Positions 1 through 5,098 of a stretch of DNA of 5,098 nt are shown here, in pieces (positions within the stretch are counted from its first letter, which is position 1; each line of letters begins with the position of its first letter). This DNA comes from Clostridia bacterium. Its GTDB lineage: Bacteria; Bacillota_A; Clostridia; Oscillospirales; CAG-272. The stretch covers positions 1 to 5,098 of the forward strand of contig JAFTKI010000123.1 of NCBI GenBank assembly GCA_017453335.1, read 5' to 3'. Under the pieces are notes generated by a model. The model did no database searches. It was not told the DNA's origin and saw only the letters and a list, made by a program, of their open reading frames with translations. The translations under genes and the position numbers were made by a program.

Positions 1-318
1 TTTTTTTGCAAGAATGAAAACGGTAGAGGGATTCATCCGTTCGGCAACCTCGCCCGTTGTAAGGGAAACGGGCGTGGCTTGCGGTGTGTCATCGTTTGGC
101 GGGAACCAGATCAAAACGCCCGCAAGCAGCAATATACACGCCAAAAAGACGGCGATCATCGAAAATGCGTACGTGAGCGCGCCACGGCGGCGTTTTTTAC
201 TTGCCTGTGCGCAGTCATAGGCAGTTTGCTCGCCGTAATTCCAATGGTACGTATAGCCTTGGTGATCGACAGAAGCGTTCTTCTTCCCTTTTTCGTTTCG
301 TTGCGGATATTCAGACAT
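1..318 (-). CDS. Membrane-anchored HtrA/DegP-like serine protease, N-terminal part (runs off left edge)
   Basis: The reading frame starts at the ATG at 316-318 and stays open for 106 codons to the window edge, so the C-terminal part is missing. The visible protein has a polar N-terminus with an aromatic-rich patch (YTYHWNYGE, residues 23-30 region), a basic stretch KKRRR (41-45), one hydrophobic membrane segment (about 46-72) and then an outside linker leading into TTGEVAERMNPSTVFILAKK (87-106). This layout (cytoplasmic tail, single membrane anchor, and an 'xxVAExxxPSxVxI' lead-in) is typical of Firmicute S1C trypsin-like HtrA proteases, which degrade or process misfolded envelope proteins outside the membrane. 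The catalytic His-Asp-Ser and the PDZ domain would lie beyond the edge, so the enzymatic call is inference. The basic residues before the membrane segment favour an N-inside orientation. An AAAGGA-like ribosome site precedes the ATG. It follows the response regulator stop by 13 bp with no terminator between, so the two are probably co-transcribed. An alternative is another single-pass surface protein. Confidence 0.68.
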   Translation of the reverse strand, partial: MSEYPQRNEKGKKNASVDHQGYTYHWNYGEQTAYDCAQASKKRRRGALTYAFSMIAVFLACILLLAGVLIWFPPNDDTPQATPVSLTTGEVAERMNPSTVFILAKK

Positions 319-331
319 ACACGGAATCCTT

Positions 332-1024
332 TCAGCTCAACAGGTCAAATTTGTAGCCAACGCCCCAAACGGTCTTCAGCACCCATTTATCGGATACGCC
401 CTCCAGCTTCTCGCGCAGACGCTTGACGTGAACGTCAACGGTTCTGGAGTCACCGAGGTAATCAAAGCCCCAGACCTTATCCAACAGCTGGTCACGGGTA
501 AAGACGCGGTTATAATTGGACGCCAGAAAATACAACAGCTCCAATTCCTTGGGAGGAATATCCACAGATTTGCCGCGCAGCTTCAATTCATACTTCTGCA
601 GGCTGATCTCGATGTTCTCGAATTTGATGACCTCCTCGTCGCTCTGGTGCGTGTGTGCCTGGCAGCGGCGCAGAACCGCCTTGACGCGCGCGGAAAGCTC
701 CTTGACGTCGAAGGGCTTGACCAGATAATCGTCGGCACCAAGCTCCAGCCCCAGCACCTTATCAAAAACGTCGCTCTTGGCGGAGATCATAATGATCGGC
801 TTGGAGGAAATCTCGCGGATCTCACGGCAGACCTGCCAGCCATCCTTTTTAGGCATCATGATATCCAACAAAACAAGATCGGGAGAAAAGATCTTGAAAT
901 AGTTCAAGCCCTCCATTCCGTCGGACGCGACCTTGACGTCGTATCCCTCGTTTTCAAAATACATTTTCAAGAGCTCACTGATATTGGAATCATCATCGAT
1001 TACAAGAATTTTGGTATCCGCCAT
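332..1024 (-). CDS. OmpR/PhoB-family two-component response regulator
   Basis: This is a 230-residue DNA-binding response regulator, the usual family length. The receiver domain (about 5-120) shows the acidic pocket D10/D11/D12, the phospho-acceptor D54 in LVLLDIMMPKKDGW, the switch S81 in IISAK-like context, Y100 and the conserved K103 of KPFD. The C-terminal winged-helix domain (about 131-229) has the recognition-helix pattern SRTVDVHVKRLREKL (193-207) and the terminal hairpin VLKTVWGVGYKF. On phosphorylation by a sensor kinase such proteins dimerise and bind direct repeats near promoters. An AAGGAG ribosome site (1035-1040) lies 10 nt before the ATG, which supports this start. Its promoter is probably the one at 1164-1192. 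The protease-like gene follows 13 bp downstream in the same operon. No histidine kinase gene adjoins it within the window, so its partner is unknown and a specific name (phoP, walR, etc.) is not justified. Confidence 0.95.
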   Translation of the reverse strand: MADTKILVIDDDSNISELLKMYFENEGYDVKVASDGMEGLNYFKIFSPDLVLLDIMMPKKDGWQVCREIREISSKPIIMISAKSDVFDKVLGLELGADDYLVKPFDVKELSARVKAVLRRCQAHTHQSDEEVIKFENIEISLQKYELKLRGKSVDIPPKELELLYFLASNYNRVFTRDQLLDKVWGFDYLGDSRTVDVHVKRLREKLEGVSDKWVLKTVWGVGYKFDLLS

Positions 1025-1163
1025 GATTATTATTCTCCTTCGTGCTTGTCTGATTCTTCATTTTTCGATTTTATTATAAAAGAATAATGGGAAGAGCGTG
1101 TGATGAATGTTTGAATTTTGGAAATCATTCGTTCATTTATTCACTTTTTCCCAGCCGAACAAT

Positions 1164-1192
1164 ATTATAACATAAAATTGAACAGATTGCAA
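1164..1192 (-). promoter_or_regulatory. Sigma-A-type promoter for the response regulator operon
   Basis: On the minus strand a TTGCAA -35 (1187-1192) and a TATAAT -10 (1164-1169) are separated by exactly 17 bp, and the -10 is preceded by TGT, giving an extended TGn motif. Transcription would start near 1157 and leave a leader of roughly 130 nt before the regulator ATG. Phased A-tracts lie immediately upstream of this -35 (1197-1232) and could act as an UP-element or as curved DNA. The call comes from motif reading only. Confidence 0.7.
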
Positions 1193-1196
1193 ATGG

Positions 1197-1232
1197 TTTT
1201 CGAACATTTTTTTGATTTTTTTTGATTTTTTT
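1197..1232. promoter_or_regulatory. Helically phased A/T tracts, predicted intrinsically curved DNA
   Basis: On the plus strand, T-runs occur at 1197-1200 (4), 1207-1213 (7), 1216-1223 (8) and 1226-1232 (7). The middle part is an exact 10-bp tandem repeat (TTTGATTTTT at 1211-1220 and 1221-1230). Tracts repeated in phase with the helix are known to bend DNA. The block lies between two oppositely directed promoters, next to the -35 of the minus-strand one and overlapping the -35 of the weaker plus-strand one, so it may stimulate either promoter or help architectural proteins bind. Curvature is inferred from tract spacing. Confidence 0.65.
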
Positions 1233-1259
1233 GCGAAATATGAAGATTTGTTGTATAAT
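1231..1259 (+). promoter_or_regulatory. Possible distal plus-strand promoter upstream of ychF
   Basis: TTGCGA (1231-1236, 4 of 6 matches to the -35 consensus) and TATAAT (1254-1259) are spaced by 17 bp. Transcription would begin near 1266, about 190 nt before the ychF start. The -35 falls at the end of the T-tract block. Because the region is very AT-rich, a chance match is more plausible here than for the proximal promoter. Confidence 0.4.
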
Positions 1260-1349
1260 ATAACATTTGAATGTGAATTCAATTTTAATTATTTGTGATT
1301 TTCAAAGTTTTAGAAGCCGTCCTTACATGATTGCAGAAATTGTACATAA

Positions 1350-1372
1350 TTTTTCAACTTTCCGTTGAAAAA
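1350..1372. promoter_or_regulatory. Inverted repeat overlapping the ychF -35, candidate operator
   Basis: TTTTTCAAC (1350-1358) and GTTGAAAAA (1364-1372) are perfect 9-bp inverted arms around a 5-bp TTTCC spacer. The right arm contains the whole TTGAAA -35 box of the proximal ychF promoter. A dimeric regulator bound here would compete with RNA polymerase, so this is a reasonable operator candidate. It is not a terminator, because no gene in the window is transcribed into it from either side except from the possible distal promoter. Confidence 0.45.
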
Positions 1373-1393
1373 CGTGCGAGAATATGGTATAAT
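1365..1393 (+). promoter_or_regulatory. Near-consensus sigma-A promoter of ychF
   Basis: TTGAAA (1365-1370, 5 of 6 matches to the -35) and TATAAT (1388-1393) are separated by 17 bp, and TGG directly precedes the -10, giving an extended TGn motif. The predicted start is near 1400, giving a leader of about 58 nt before the ychF ATG. This is the strongest promoter-like sequence in the window and fits a well-expressed housekeeping gene. Confidence 0.85.
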
Positions 1394-1410
1394 AGGAAGA
1401 GAACGATTAA

Positions 1411-1433
1411 AAAGCGAGCGCAACGCTCGCTTT
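1411..1433 (+). promoter_or_regulatory. Perfect 10-bp hairpin in the ychF leader
   Basis: AAAGCGAGCG (1411-1420) pairs fully with CGCTCGCTTT (1424-1433) around a 3-nt CAA loop. It starts about 10 nt after the predicted transcription start and ends 6 nt before the AAAGGAG ribosome site (1440-1446). Only three U residues end the stem and the following bases are CGGAAUAAAG, so it is a poor terminator. It more likely protects the 5' end of the mRNA, pauses polymerase or influences ribosome access. The function is inference. Confidence 0.6.
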
Positions 1434-1457
1434 CGGAATAAAGGAGATTGTAACTGT

Positions 1458-2549
1458 ATGAAACTTGGTATCGTTGGACTTCCGAACGTTGGAAAAAGCA
1501 CCTTATTCAATGCCCTGACCAATGCGGGTGCGGAATCTGCAAACTATCCGTTCTGCACCATTGAGCCTAACGTAGGCGTTGTAACCGTTCCGGACAAGCG
1601 TTTGGATTTTTTGGCAGATATCCATCACCCCAACAAGTACACCCCCGCGGTGATCGAGTTTGTTGACATTGCAGGTCTTGTCAAGGGCGCATCCAAGGGC
1701 GAGGGTCTTGGAAACCAGTTCTTGGCAAACATTCGTGAGGTGGATGCGATTCTGCACGTTGTGCGTTGCTTCGAGGATGACAACATCATTCACGTTGACG
1801 GAAAGATCAATCCGATGCGCGATCTGGAGACCATCAATCTCGAGCTGATCTTTGCCGACATGGAGGTGCTGGAGCGCCGCATGGATCGCACGAGAAAGGC
1901 AATGAAGGCAGACAAGAAGTACGGCGCAGAGCTGGCAGTGTTTGAAAAGCTGATGGCGGCACTTGCAGACGGCAAATGCGCACGTACGGTAGAATTGAGC
2001 GACGATGAAGAGGCATGTCTGTACGATACTCCCCTGCTCACTCGCAAGCCCGTTATCTACGTTGCAAACGTCAGCGAGGACTATGCGGCAAGCGAGCCCA
2101 ATACTGAGGCGTATCTGGCGCTGAAGGCATACGCCGACAGTGAGCATTCCGAGATCATTCCGATCTGCTGCCAGATCGAATCCGAGATCGCACAGCTGGA
2201 TGCAGAGGAAAAAACGATGTTTTTGGCTGATCTTGGCATTGAGGAAAGCGGCTTGGATCGCTTGATTAAGGCAAGCTACTCCCTTCTGGGGTTGATTAGC
2301 TTCCTGACCGCAGGCCCCGACGAGTGCCGCGCGTGGACCATCCGCAAGGGCACGAAAGCCCCCAAGGCAGCGGGAAAGATCCACTCCGATATCGAGCGCG
2401 GATTCATTCGCGCGGAGGTTTTGGCATTTGACGATCTGGTCAAGTACGGCTCGATGAATGCCGCCAAGGAAGCGGGGGTGCTTCGCAGCGAAGGCAAGGA
2501 GTACATCATGCAGGATGGAGATATTGTCTTCTTCCGTTTCAACGTATAA
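1458..2549 (+). CDS. ychF: Redox-linked ribosome-associated ATPase YchF (OLA1/Obg-related)
   Basis: At 363 residues this matches the usual YchF length exactly. It has the P-loop GLPNVGKST (7-15), the Walker B/G3 motif DIAG (70-73) followed by LVKGAS, and NVSE (204-207) in place of the NKxD guanine-specificity motif. That substitution is characteristic of YchF and explains its preference for ATP over GTP. A long helical domain follows G3, and the C-terminal TGS domain (about 280-363) carries the family signature [24 protein letters not shown] and [13 protein letters not shown]. Known family roles are ribosome binding and modulation of oxidative-stress responses. The ATG at 1458 is chosen because an AAAGGAG site (1440-1446) sits 11 nt upstream and the protein begins [10 protein letters not shown] as in relatives. 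In-frame upstream starts would lie within the promoter. It is transcribed alone, unlike the pth-ychF pairing common in proteobacteria, and ends at a strong terminator. Confidence 0.97.
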   Translation: MKLGIVGLPNVGKSTLFNALTNAGAESANYPFCTIEPNVGVVTVPDKRLDFLADIHHPNKYTPAVIEFVDIAGLVKGASKGEGLGNQFLANIREVDAILHVVRCFEDDNIIHVDGKINPMRDLETINLELIFADMEVLERRMDRTRKAMKADKKYGAELAVFEKLMAALADGKCARTVELSDDEEACLYDTPLLTRKPVIYVANVSEDYAASEPNTEAYLALKAYADSEHSEIIPICCQIESEIAQLDAEEKTMFLADLGIEESGLDRLIKASYSLLGLISFLTAGPDECRAWTIRKGTKAPKAAGKIHSDIERGFIRAEVLAFDDLVKYGSMNAAKEAGVLRSEGKEYIMQDGDIVFFRFNV

Positions 2550-2555
2550 AAAGCG

Positions 2556-2581
2556 CGGGGAGAACCGATCGGTTCTCCCCG
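2556..2581. terminator. Bidirectional intrinsic terminator between ychF and the serine hydrolase gene
   Basis: A perfect 26-bp palindrome (13-bp arms, GATC centre) begins 7 bp after the ychF stop codon and ends 7 bp before the stop codon of the converging minus-strand gene. On the plus strand the stem is followed by TTTTG. On the minus strand it is followed by CGCTTTTTATA. The GC-rich stem, short loop and U-tracts on both sides fit one terminator serving both convergent units. Confidence 0.9.
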
Positions 2582-2588
2582 TTTTGCG

Positions 2589-3761
2589 TTATAAACAGCT
2601 ATAGATGACGTTGCGCAAACGCGGTTGATAATAGGTTTCCTGTGGGTTGAGCATATGGTGCGCATAGAAAACGCCCAGGTGAAGCTCGGGGTCAACGATG
2701 ATCGTAGCACCTGCAGCACCGCCCCAGCCAAATTCCGCAACAGGGCCGCAAAAGCCGCTCTTTGCACGGTCAACCACGGTGCGAACGCCAAGTCCGTAGC
2801 CGTAGCCGCGCAGTTGCTCCCACGTAAACGTCCTACTTTGTTCCTCACTTAACTGATTGGTGCGCAACAGTTCGATCGTTCCGTTGCCCAAAATCCGCTC
2901 GCCCGTGGCACCCAAGCCACCGTTGGAAAGCGCATTTGCAAATTTCGCGTAATCCTCGATCGAGGTCGTAACTCCCGCGCCACCGCTGTCGTATTCCTCG
3001 CCAAAAACGTAATACAGGGGCTTTTTGCCAACATTCACGATCACACCGTCGGTGCTCTTGATTTGCCCCGATTGCAGCTTGACCGCATCATTGTCGCCCG
3101 CCTGCTCGAATCGGTATTGCTCGCAAACGCGATCCAAGACCGTGTCGCTGTGGTAGCAGGAGGTTTTCATGTCCAAGGGATCAAAGACGTGGGCTTTTAC
3201 GTAATCGCGGAATTTCTGCCCTGAAATCGCCTCTACGGCAGCCGCCAGCACGTCGTGGCAAAGACTGTAGTTCCATTTCTCTCCCGGATGGAAGTGCAAC
3301 GGATCCTTCGCCAGCTCCTTGACCACCTCAAGGGTTTGCATCTTTCCTTGCGTACGTGCCTCGGCGCGCGCTCTCCAAGGCGCGTTCGTGTTGTAATCAA
3401 AGCCCGCGGTCATGGTAAACAAATGTCGCATGGTAATGGGAGACTTCGCCTTGACGATCTCACCGTTCTCGGTTTGAACGGTCATATCCCGAAATTCGGG
3501 AATGTATTCGTAGAGCGGATCATCCAAAAGGAACAGTCCCTTTTCGTAAAGCTGCAATGCCGCCGTTACCGTACAGGGCTTGGAGCAGGAATAAATGTTG
3601 AAAAGCTCCCCGCCCGCCATCGGTCTTTTTTCCTCCAGCGAAGCGTACCCCGATTGATACGAGAACACACACTTGTTATCTTGATATACGACCACCGAAT
3701 TTCCCGGCATGCGCCATGCGGTCAGGTGATCCATAAAACGCTTCAAATTGGTAAAATCCAT
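2589..3761 (-). CDS. Class C beta-lactamase-fold serine hydrolase (family VIII esterase-like)
   Basis: This 390-residue protein has the active-site arrangement of the beta-lactamase/penicillin-binding-protein fold. The SxxK motif is S58-C-S-K61 within FNIYSCSKPCTVTAALQLYEKG, giving a nucleophilic serine and a catalytic lysine. The second motif centres on Y165 in EKWNYSLCHDVLAAAVE, and the third is a WGG (346-348) within FGWGGAAGATIIVDPE. Y-S-L in place of the classical Y-x-N, and W-G-G in place of K-T-G, are typical of family VIII esterases and related hydrolases rather than true beta-lactamases, so it probably cleaves esters or small amides. The substrate is unknown. There is no signal peptide or membrane segment, so it is likely cytoplasmic and unlikely to confer resistance. 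A GGAGG site (3766-3770) lies 4 nt before the ATG in the 10-bp gap after the phosphatase gene, implying translational coupling. It is the last gene of the operon and ends at the 2556-2581 terminator. Confidence 0.93.
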   Translation of the reverse strand: MDFTNLKRFMDHLTAWRMPGNSVVVYQDNKCVFSYQSGYASLEEKRPMAGGELFNIYSCSKPCTVTAALQLYEKGLFLLDDPLYEYIPEFRDMTVQTENGEIVKAKSPITMRHLFTMTAGFDYNTNAPWRARAEARTQGKMQTLEVVKELAKDPLHFHPGEKWNYSLCHDVLAAAVEAISGQKFRDYVKAHVFDPLDMKTSCYHSDTVLDRVCEQYRFEQAGDNDAVKLQSGQIKSTDGVIVNVGKKPLYYVFGEEYDSGGAGVTTSIEDYAKFANALSNGGLGATGERILGNGTIELLRTNQLSEEQSRTFTWEQLRGYGYGLGVRTVVDRAKSGFCGPVAEFGWGGAAGATIIVDPELHLGVFYAHHMLNPQETYYQPRLRNVIYSCL

Positions 3762-3771
3762 ACGTCCTCCG
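3762..3771 (-). promoter_or_regulatory. Ribosome site packed into the phosphatase/hydrolase junction
   Basis: The 10-bp gap between the phosphatase stop and the hydrolase ATG consists almost entirely of a GGAGG site (3766-3770) plus a short 4-nt ACGT spacer. A ribosome terminating on the phosphatase gene would stand over this site, which supports coupled translation. The spacer is shorter than that of the other genes in the window. Confidence 0.6.
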
Positions 3772-4413
3772 TCAAAGCCTTACAAGCACTGCAAGCTCGG
3801 AAAGCTCCTTGATATAATAGTCGGCATCTTCAGGCGAGAATAGCCCCTCCTCGTCCCACAGGCACCCCCGTATTCCCGCATTTCTTCCCGCTTGCGTGTC
3901 AATCGGACGGTCACCGATCATGATACAGGTATCGGGATCAAGCGCAAACTTGGAAAGCAAAAAGCGCAACGCATCAGGTGCGGGCTTGAGCGGAAAGCCG
4001 TAGGAGGCATCCAGAATAAAGGTAAAGCAATCCAGGAGTCCCATATTCGCCAGCATATCCTTGACGACGGGGCCTGTATGAGTATAAAGATAATTTTTCT
4101 TGCCTGCGGCAACGGCGTCCCGCAACAGCGTTTCTGCCGCAGGATATGCTAAAAAATCCATGCGGTGTGCTTCTTGCAAGGCGTGAAATTCGTCCATAAA
4201 GGTTGGATAATCGATGATATCCTCACATTGCAGCGCGCAATATGCATCCCAACCCGTATGCTTCAGTGCACGGTAGAGTGTTTGGTGATCGCATGGGAGA
4301 CTGATATGGTGCCGCTCGGCGATTTCCAACCAAAAGCGAAGGAACAGCGAATAGGAATTCGCAATGGTTCCGTCAAAATCATAGATCAGATGCTCAATCC
4401 TCATGGCGGTCAT
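3772..4413 (-). CDS. HAD-superfamily phosphatase, phosphoglycolate phosphatase-like
   Basis: This 213-residue protein carries all four HAD motifs. Motif I is DFDGT, with nucleophile D12 and acid/base D14. Motif II is T111 in YLYTHTG. Motif III is K143 in LKPAPDALRFLL, and motif IV is GDRPID with D168 and D172. A helical cap of about 70 residues lies between motif I and motif II (about 20-95), as in the Gph/beta-phosphoglucomutase-like subfamily. It should be a soluble Mg2+-dependent phosphatase of a small phosphorylated metabolite; the substrate cannot be predicted. Its start overlaps the end of the upstream membrane-protein gene by 20 bp. A second ATG at residue 4 (4402-4404) would give MRIEHLIYDFDGT and an 11-bp overlap. 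Neither has a strong ribosome site, so coupling to the upstream gene is likely and the exact start is uncertain. Confidence 0.92.
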   Translation of the reverse strand: MTAMRIEHLIYDFDGTIANSYSLFLRFWLEIAERHHISLPCDHQTLYRALKHTGWDAYCALQCEDIIDYPTFMDEFHALQEAHRMDFLAYPAAETLLRDAVAAGKKNYLYTHTGPVVKDMLANMGLLDCFTFILDASYGFPLKPAPDALRFLLSKFALDPDTCIMIGDRPIDTQAGRNAGIRGCLWDEEGLFSPEDADYYIKELSELAVLVRL

Positions 4414-4996
4414 CTTTCTTTTGCTTCGGTGCGCGATCCGATTCGGGATACTCCTGACGGTTAAAGAAGGAGGTAAACTTCACGTCCTTCAAGCCGAACA
4501 CGTATGCCAAACCGCTGACAAGCACTGCGGGCAGTGGGATCAGGAAATAGAAGAACCAGTAATTATTGAGCATAACGCCACCGACGGTATTCATCAGAAT
4601 TCCCGTGTACATCCCCTCCAACAGACCTGCGCAGAACTGACAGATTGCGCCAAAGGTAGAGAGTGCGGAGACGCCGAGACGAACAAGCATGATGCCGATT
4701 GCAAAAATAAAGTTGATGGAATTGGCACAAAGCGAGATCAGTACGCCCTTCCATGGCTGATATTTTTTCTTGCCGACGTCAACCGAGATCTTATCCTTAT
4801 AACCGATGTCCCACGCGGTAATATAGATCAGAAATAGGTAAAACAAGATCGAAAAAACGCTTGTGACGTTTCGCAATCCAACGCTTCCCATCTTGCCTGC
4901 CGTCAAGACGAGCGAAAAGCCGAAAATGGCAATGGCGATCTGGTTCAAAAGCATTTTGACCATATCATAGGAATGATCCGCAAAAAATCGTTTCAT
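4394..4996 (-). CDS. Multi-pass membrane protein of unknown function
   Basis: I do not recognise this 200-residue protein. It has four or five hydrophobic segments, at about 15-34, 45-66, 84-107, possibly 110-127, and 147-169. These are joined by a basic loop (YKDKISVDVGKKKYQPWKG, 66-84) and followed by a strongly charged cytoplasmic-looking tail (about 178-200, ending KQKKDDRHED). No signal peptide, enzyme motif or transporter signature is visible. A GAGG-centred ribosome site (5004-5007) lies 7 nt before the ATG, which supports this start, and a promoter is visible at 5025-5053. Its last 20 bp overlap the phosphatase gene, making it the first gene of a three-gene operon. Its position suggests a functional link to the downstream phosphatase and hydrolase, but no role can be stated. 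Confidence 0.88.
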   Translation of the reverse strand: MKRFFADHSYDMVKMLLNQIAIAIFGFSLVLTAGKMGSVGLRNVTSVFSILFYLFLIYITAWDIGYKDKISVDVGKKKYQPWKGVLISLCANSINFIFAIGIMLVRLGVSALSTFGAICQFCAGLLEGMYTGILMNTVGGVMLNNYWFFYFLIPLPAVLVSGLAYVFGLKDVKFTSFFNRQEYPESDRAPKQKKDDRHED

Positions 4997-5024
4997 AATG
5001 ACACCTCACGATACATTTGAGTCT

Positions 5025-5053
5025 ATTATAGCGAATCTTTCCCAAAAAAGCAA
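5025..5053 (-). promoter_or_regulatory. Promoter of the membrane protein/phosphatase/hydrolase operon
   Basis: A minus-strand TATAAT (5025-5030) is preceded at 17 bp by TTGCTT (5048-5053), which keeps the TTG core of the -35. Transcription would start near 5018, leaving a leader of only about 20 nt that contains the ribosome site. The AT-rich stretch at 5061-5098 could act as an UP-element. The weak -35 keeps confidence moderate. Confidence 0.6.
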
Positions 5054-5098
5054 CCGTACCCCTCAAAAATTTACAATTTATCAACTAAAATATTAAGA

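Noticed and set aside
1073..1078. A second minus-strand TATAAT closer to the response regulator gene
   Set aside because: The sequence 17 bp upstream (ACACGC) does not resemble a -35 and there is no TGn extension. The match is expected by chance in such AT-rich DNA.
428..1087. A 219-codon plus-strand open frame opposite the response regulator
   Set aside because: It is antisense to a clearly conserved gene, has no ribosome site or recognisable domain, and arises as a shadow of the regulator's codon use.
1267..1282. Short dyad TTGAAT-GTGA-ATTCAA near the distal plus-strand promoter start
   Set aside because: With 6-bp arms in AT-rich DNA it is likely to occur by chance, and nothing else supports it as a binding site.
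1327..1368. A 13-codon open frame that could be a leader peptide
   Set aside because: It has no ribosome site, lies upstream of the main ychF promoter start, and shows no run of a regulatory amino acid.
1365..1457. In-frame upstream extension of ychF from a TTG at 1365
   Set aside because: It would place coding sequence across the -35, -10 and leader hairpin, and the protein would gain 31 residues absent from the family. The ATG at 1458 has a good ribosome site and gives the standard 363 residues.
1503..2384. A 293-codon minus-strand open frame opposite ychF
   Set aside because: It is fully antisense to ychF, with no family resemblance and no promoter or ribosome site. It is a shadow frame.
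3813..3818. Plus-strand TATAAT inside the phosphatase gene
   Set aside because: It lies within conserved coding sequence, has no -35 at a suitable distance and no plus-strand gene follows it.

Overview
This window looks like an ordinary chromosomal stretch of a moderate-GC, Gram-positive Firmicute, probably Clostridia. The evidence is strong AAGGAG/GGAGG-type ribosome binding sites, AT-rich intergenic DNA with near-consensus sigma-A promoters (TATAAT with 17-bp spacers), and protein sequences of clostridial flavour. I see no mobile elements, tRNA/rRNA genes or CRISPR. The assignment is inference from sequence style; no search was run.

Layout. (1) Positions 1-1024, minus strand: an OmpR/PhoB-family response regulator (332-1024) followed 13 bp downstream by the start of a membrane-anchored protein that resembles an HtrA/DegP-type (S1C) serine protease. 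The protease runs off the left edge, so only its first 106 residues are visible. No histidine kinase gene is present next to the regulator inside the window. (2) Positions 1025-1457: a 433-bp AT-rich divergent intergenic region. It holds a minus-strand promoter for the regulator operon (-35 1187-1192, -10 1164-1169), a set of T-tracts spaced about 10 bp apart (1197-1232, predicted curved DNA), a weaker plus-strand promoter (1231-1259), and a near-consensus plus-strand promoter (1365-1393) whose -35 lies inside a 9-bp-arm inverted repeat. A 10-bp-stem hairpin follows in the leader of the next gene. (3) Positions 1458-2549, plus strand: ychF, a full-length 363-residue Obg-related P-loop NTPase, alone in its transcription unit. 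(4) Positions 2556-2581: a 26-bp perfect palindrome that serves as a shared bidirectional terminator between converging units. (5) Positions 4996 down to 2589, minus strand: a three-gene operon of a multi-pass membrane protein of unknown function, a HAD-superfamily phosphatase and a cytoplasmic class C beta-lactamase-fold serine hydrolase. The genes overlap by 20 bp and are spaced by 10 bp respectively, and a promoter sits at 5025-5053.

How the genes may work together: the regulator plus membrane protease pair suggests an envelope-stress or cell-surface response unit. ychF is a conserved housekeeping gene with an elaborate leader. The three-gene operon pairs a phosphatase and an esterase/hydrolase with a membrane protein, and its substrate cannot be read from the sequence. 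I do not see a clearly new biological system here. The most distinctive signals are regulatory and lie in the divergent intergenic region.
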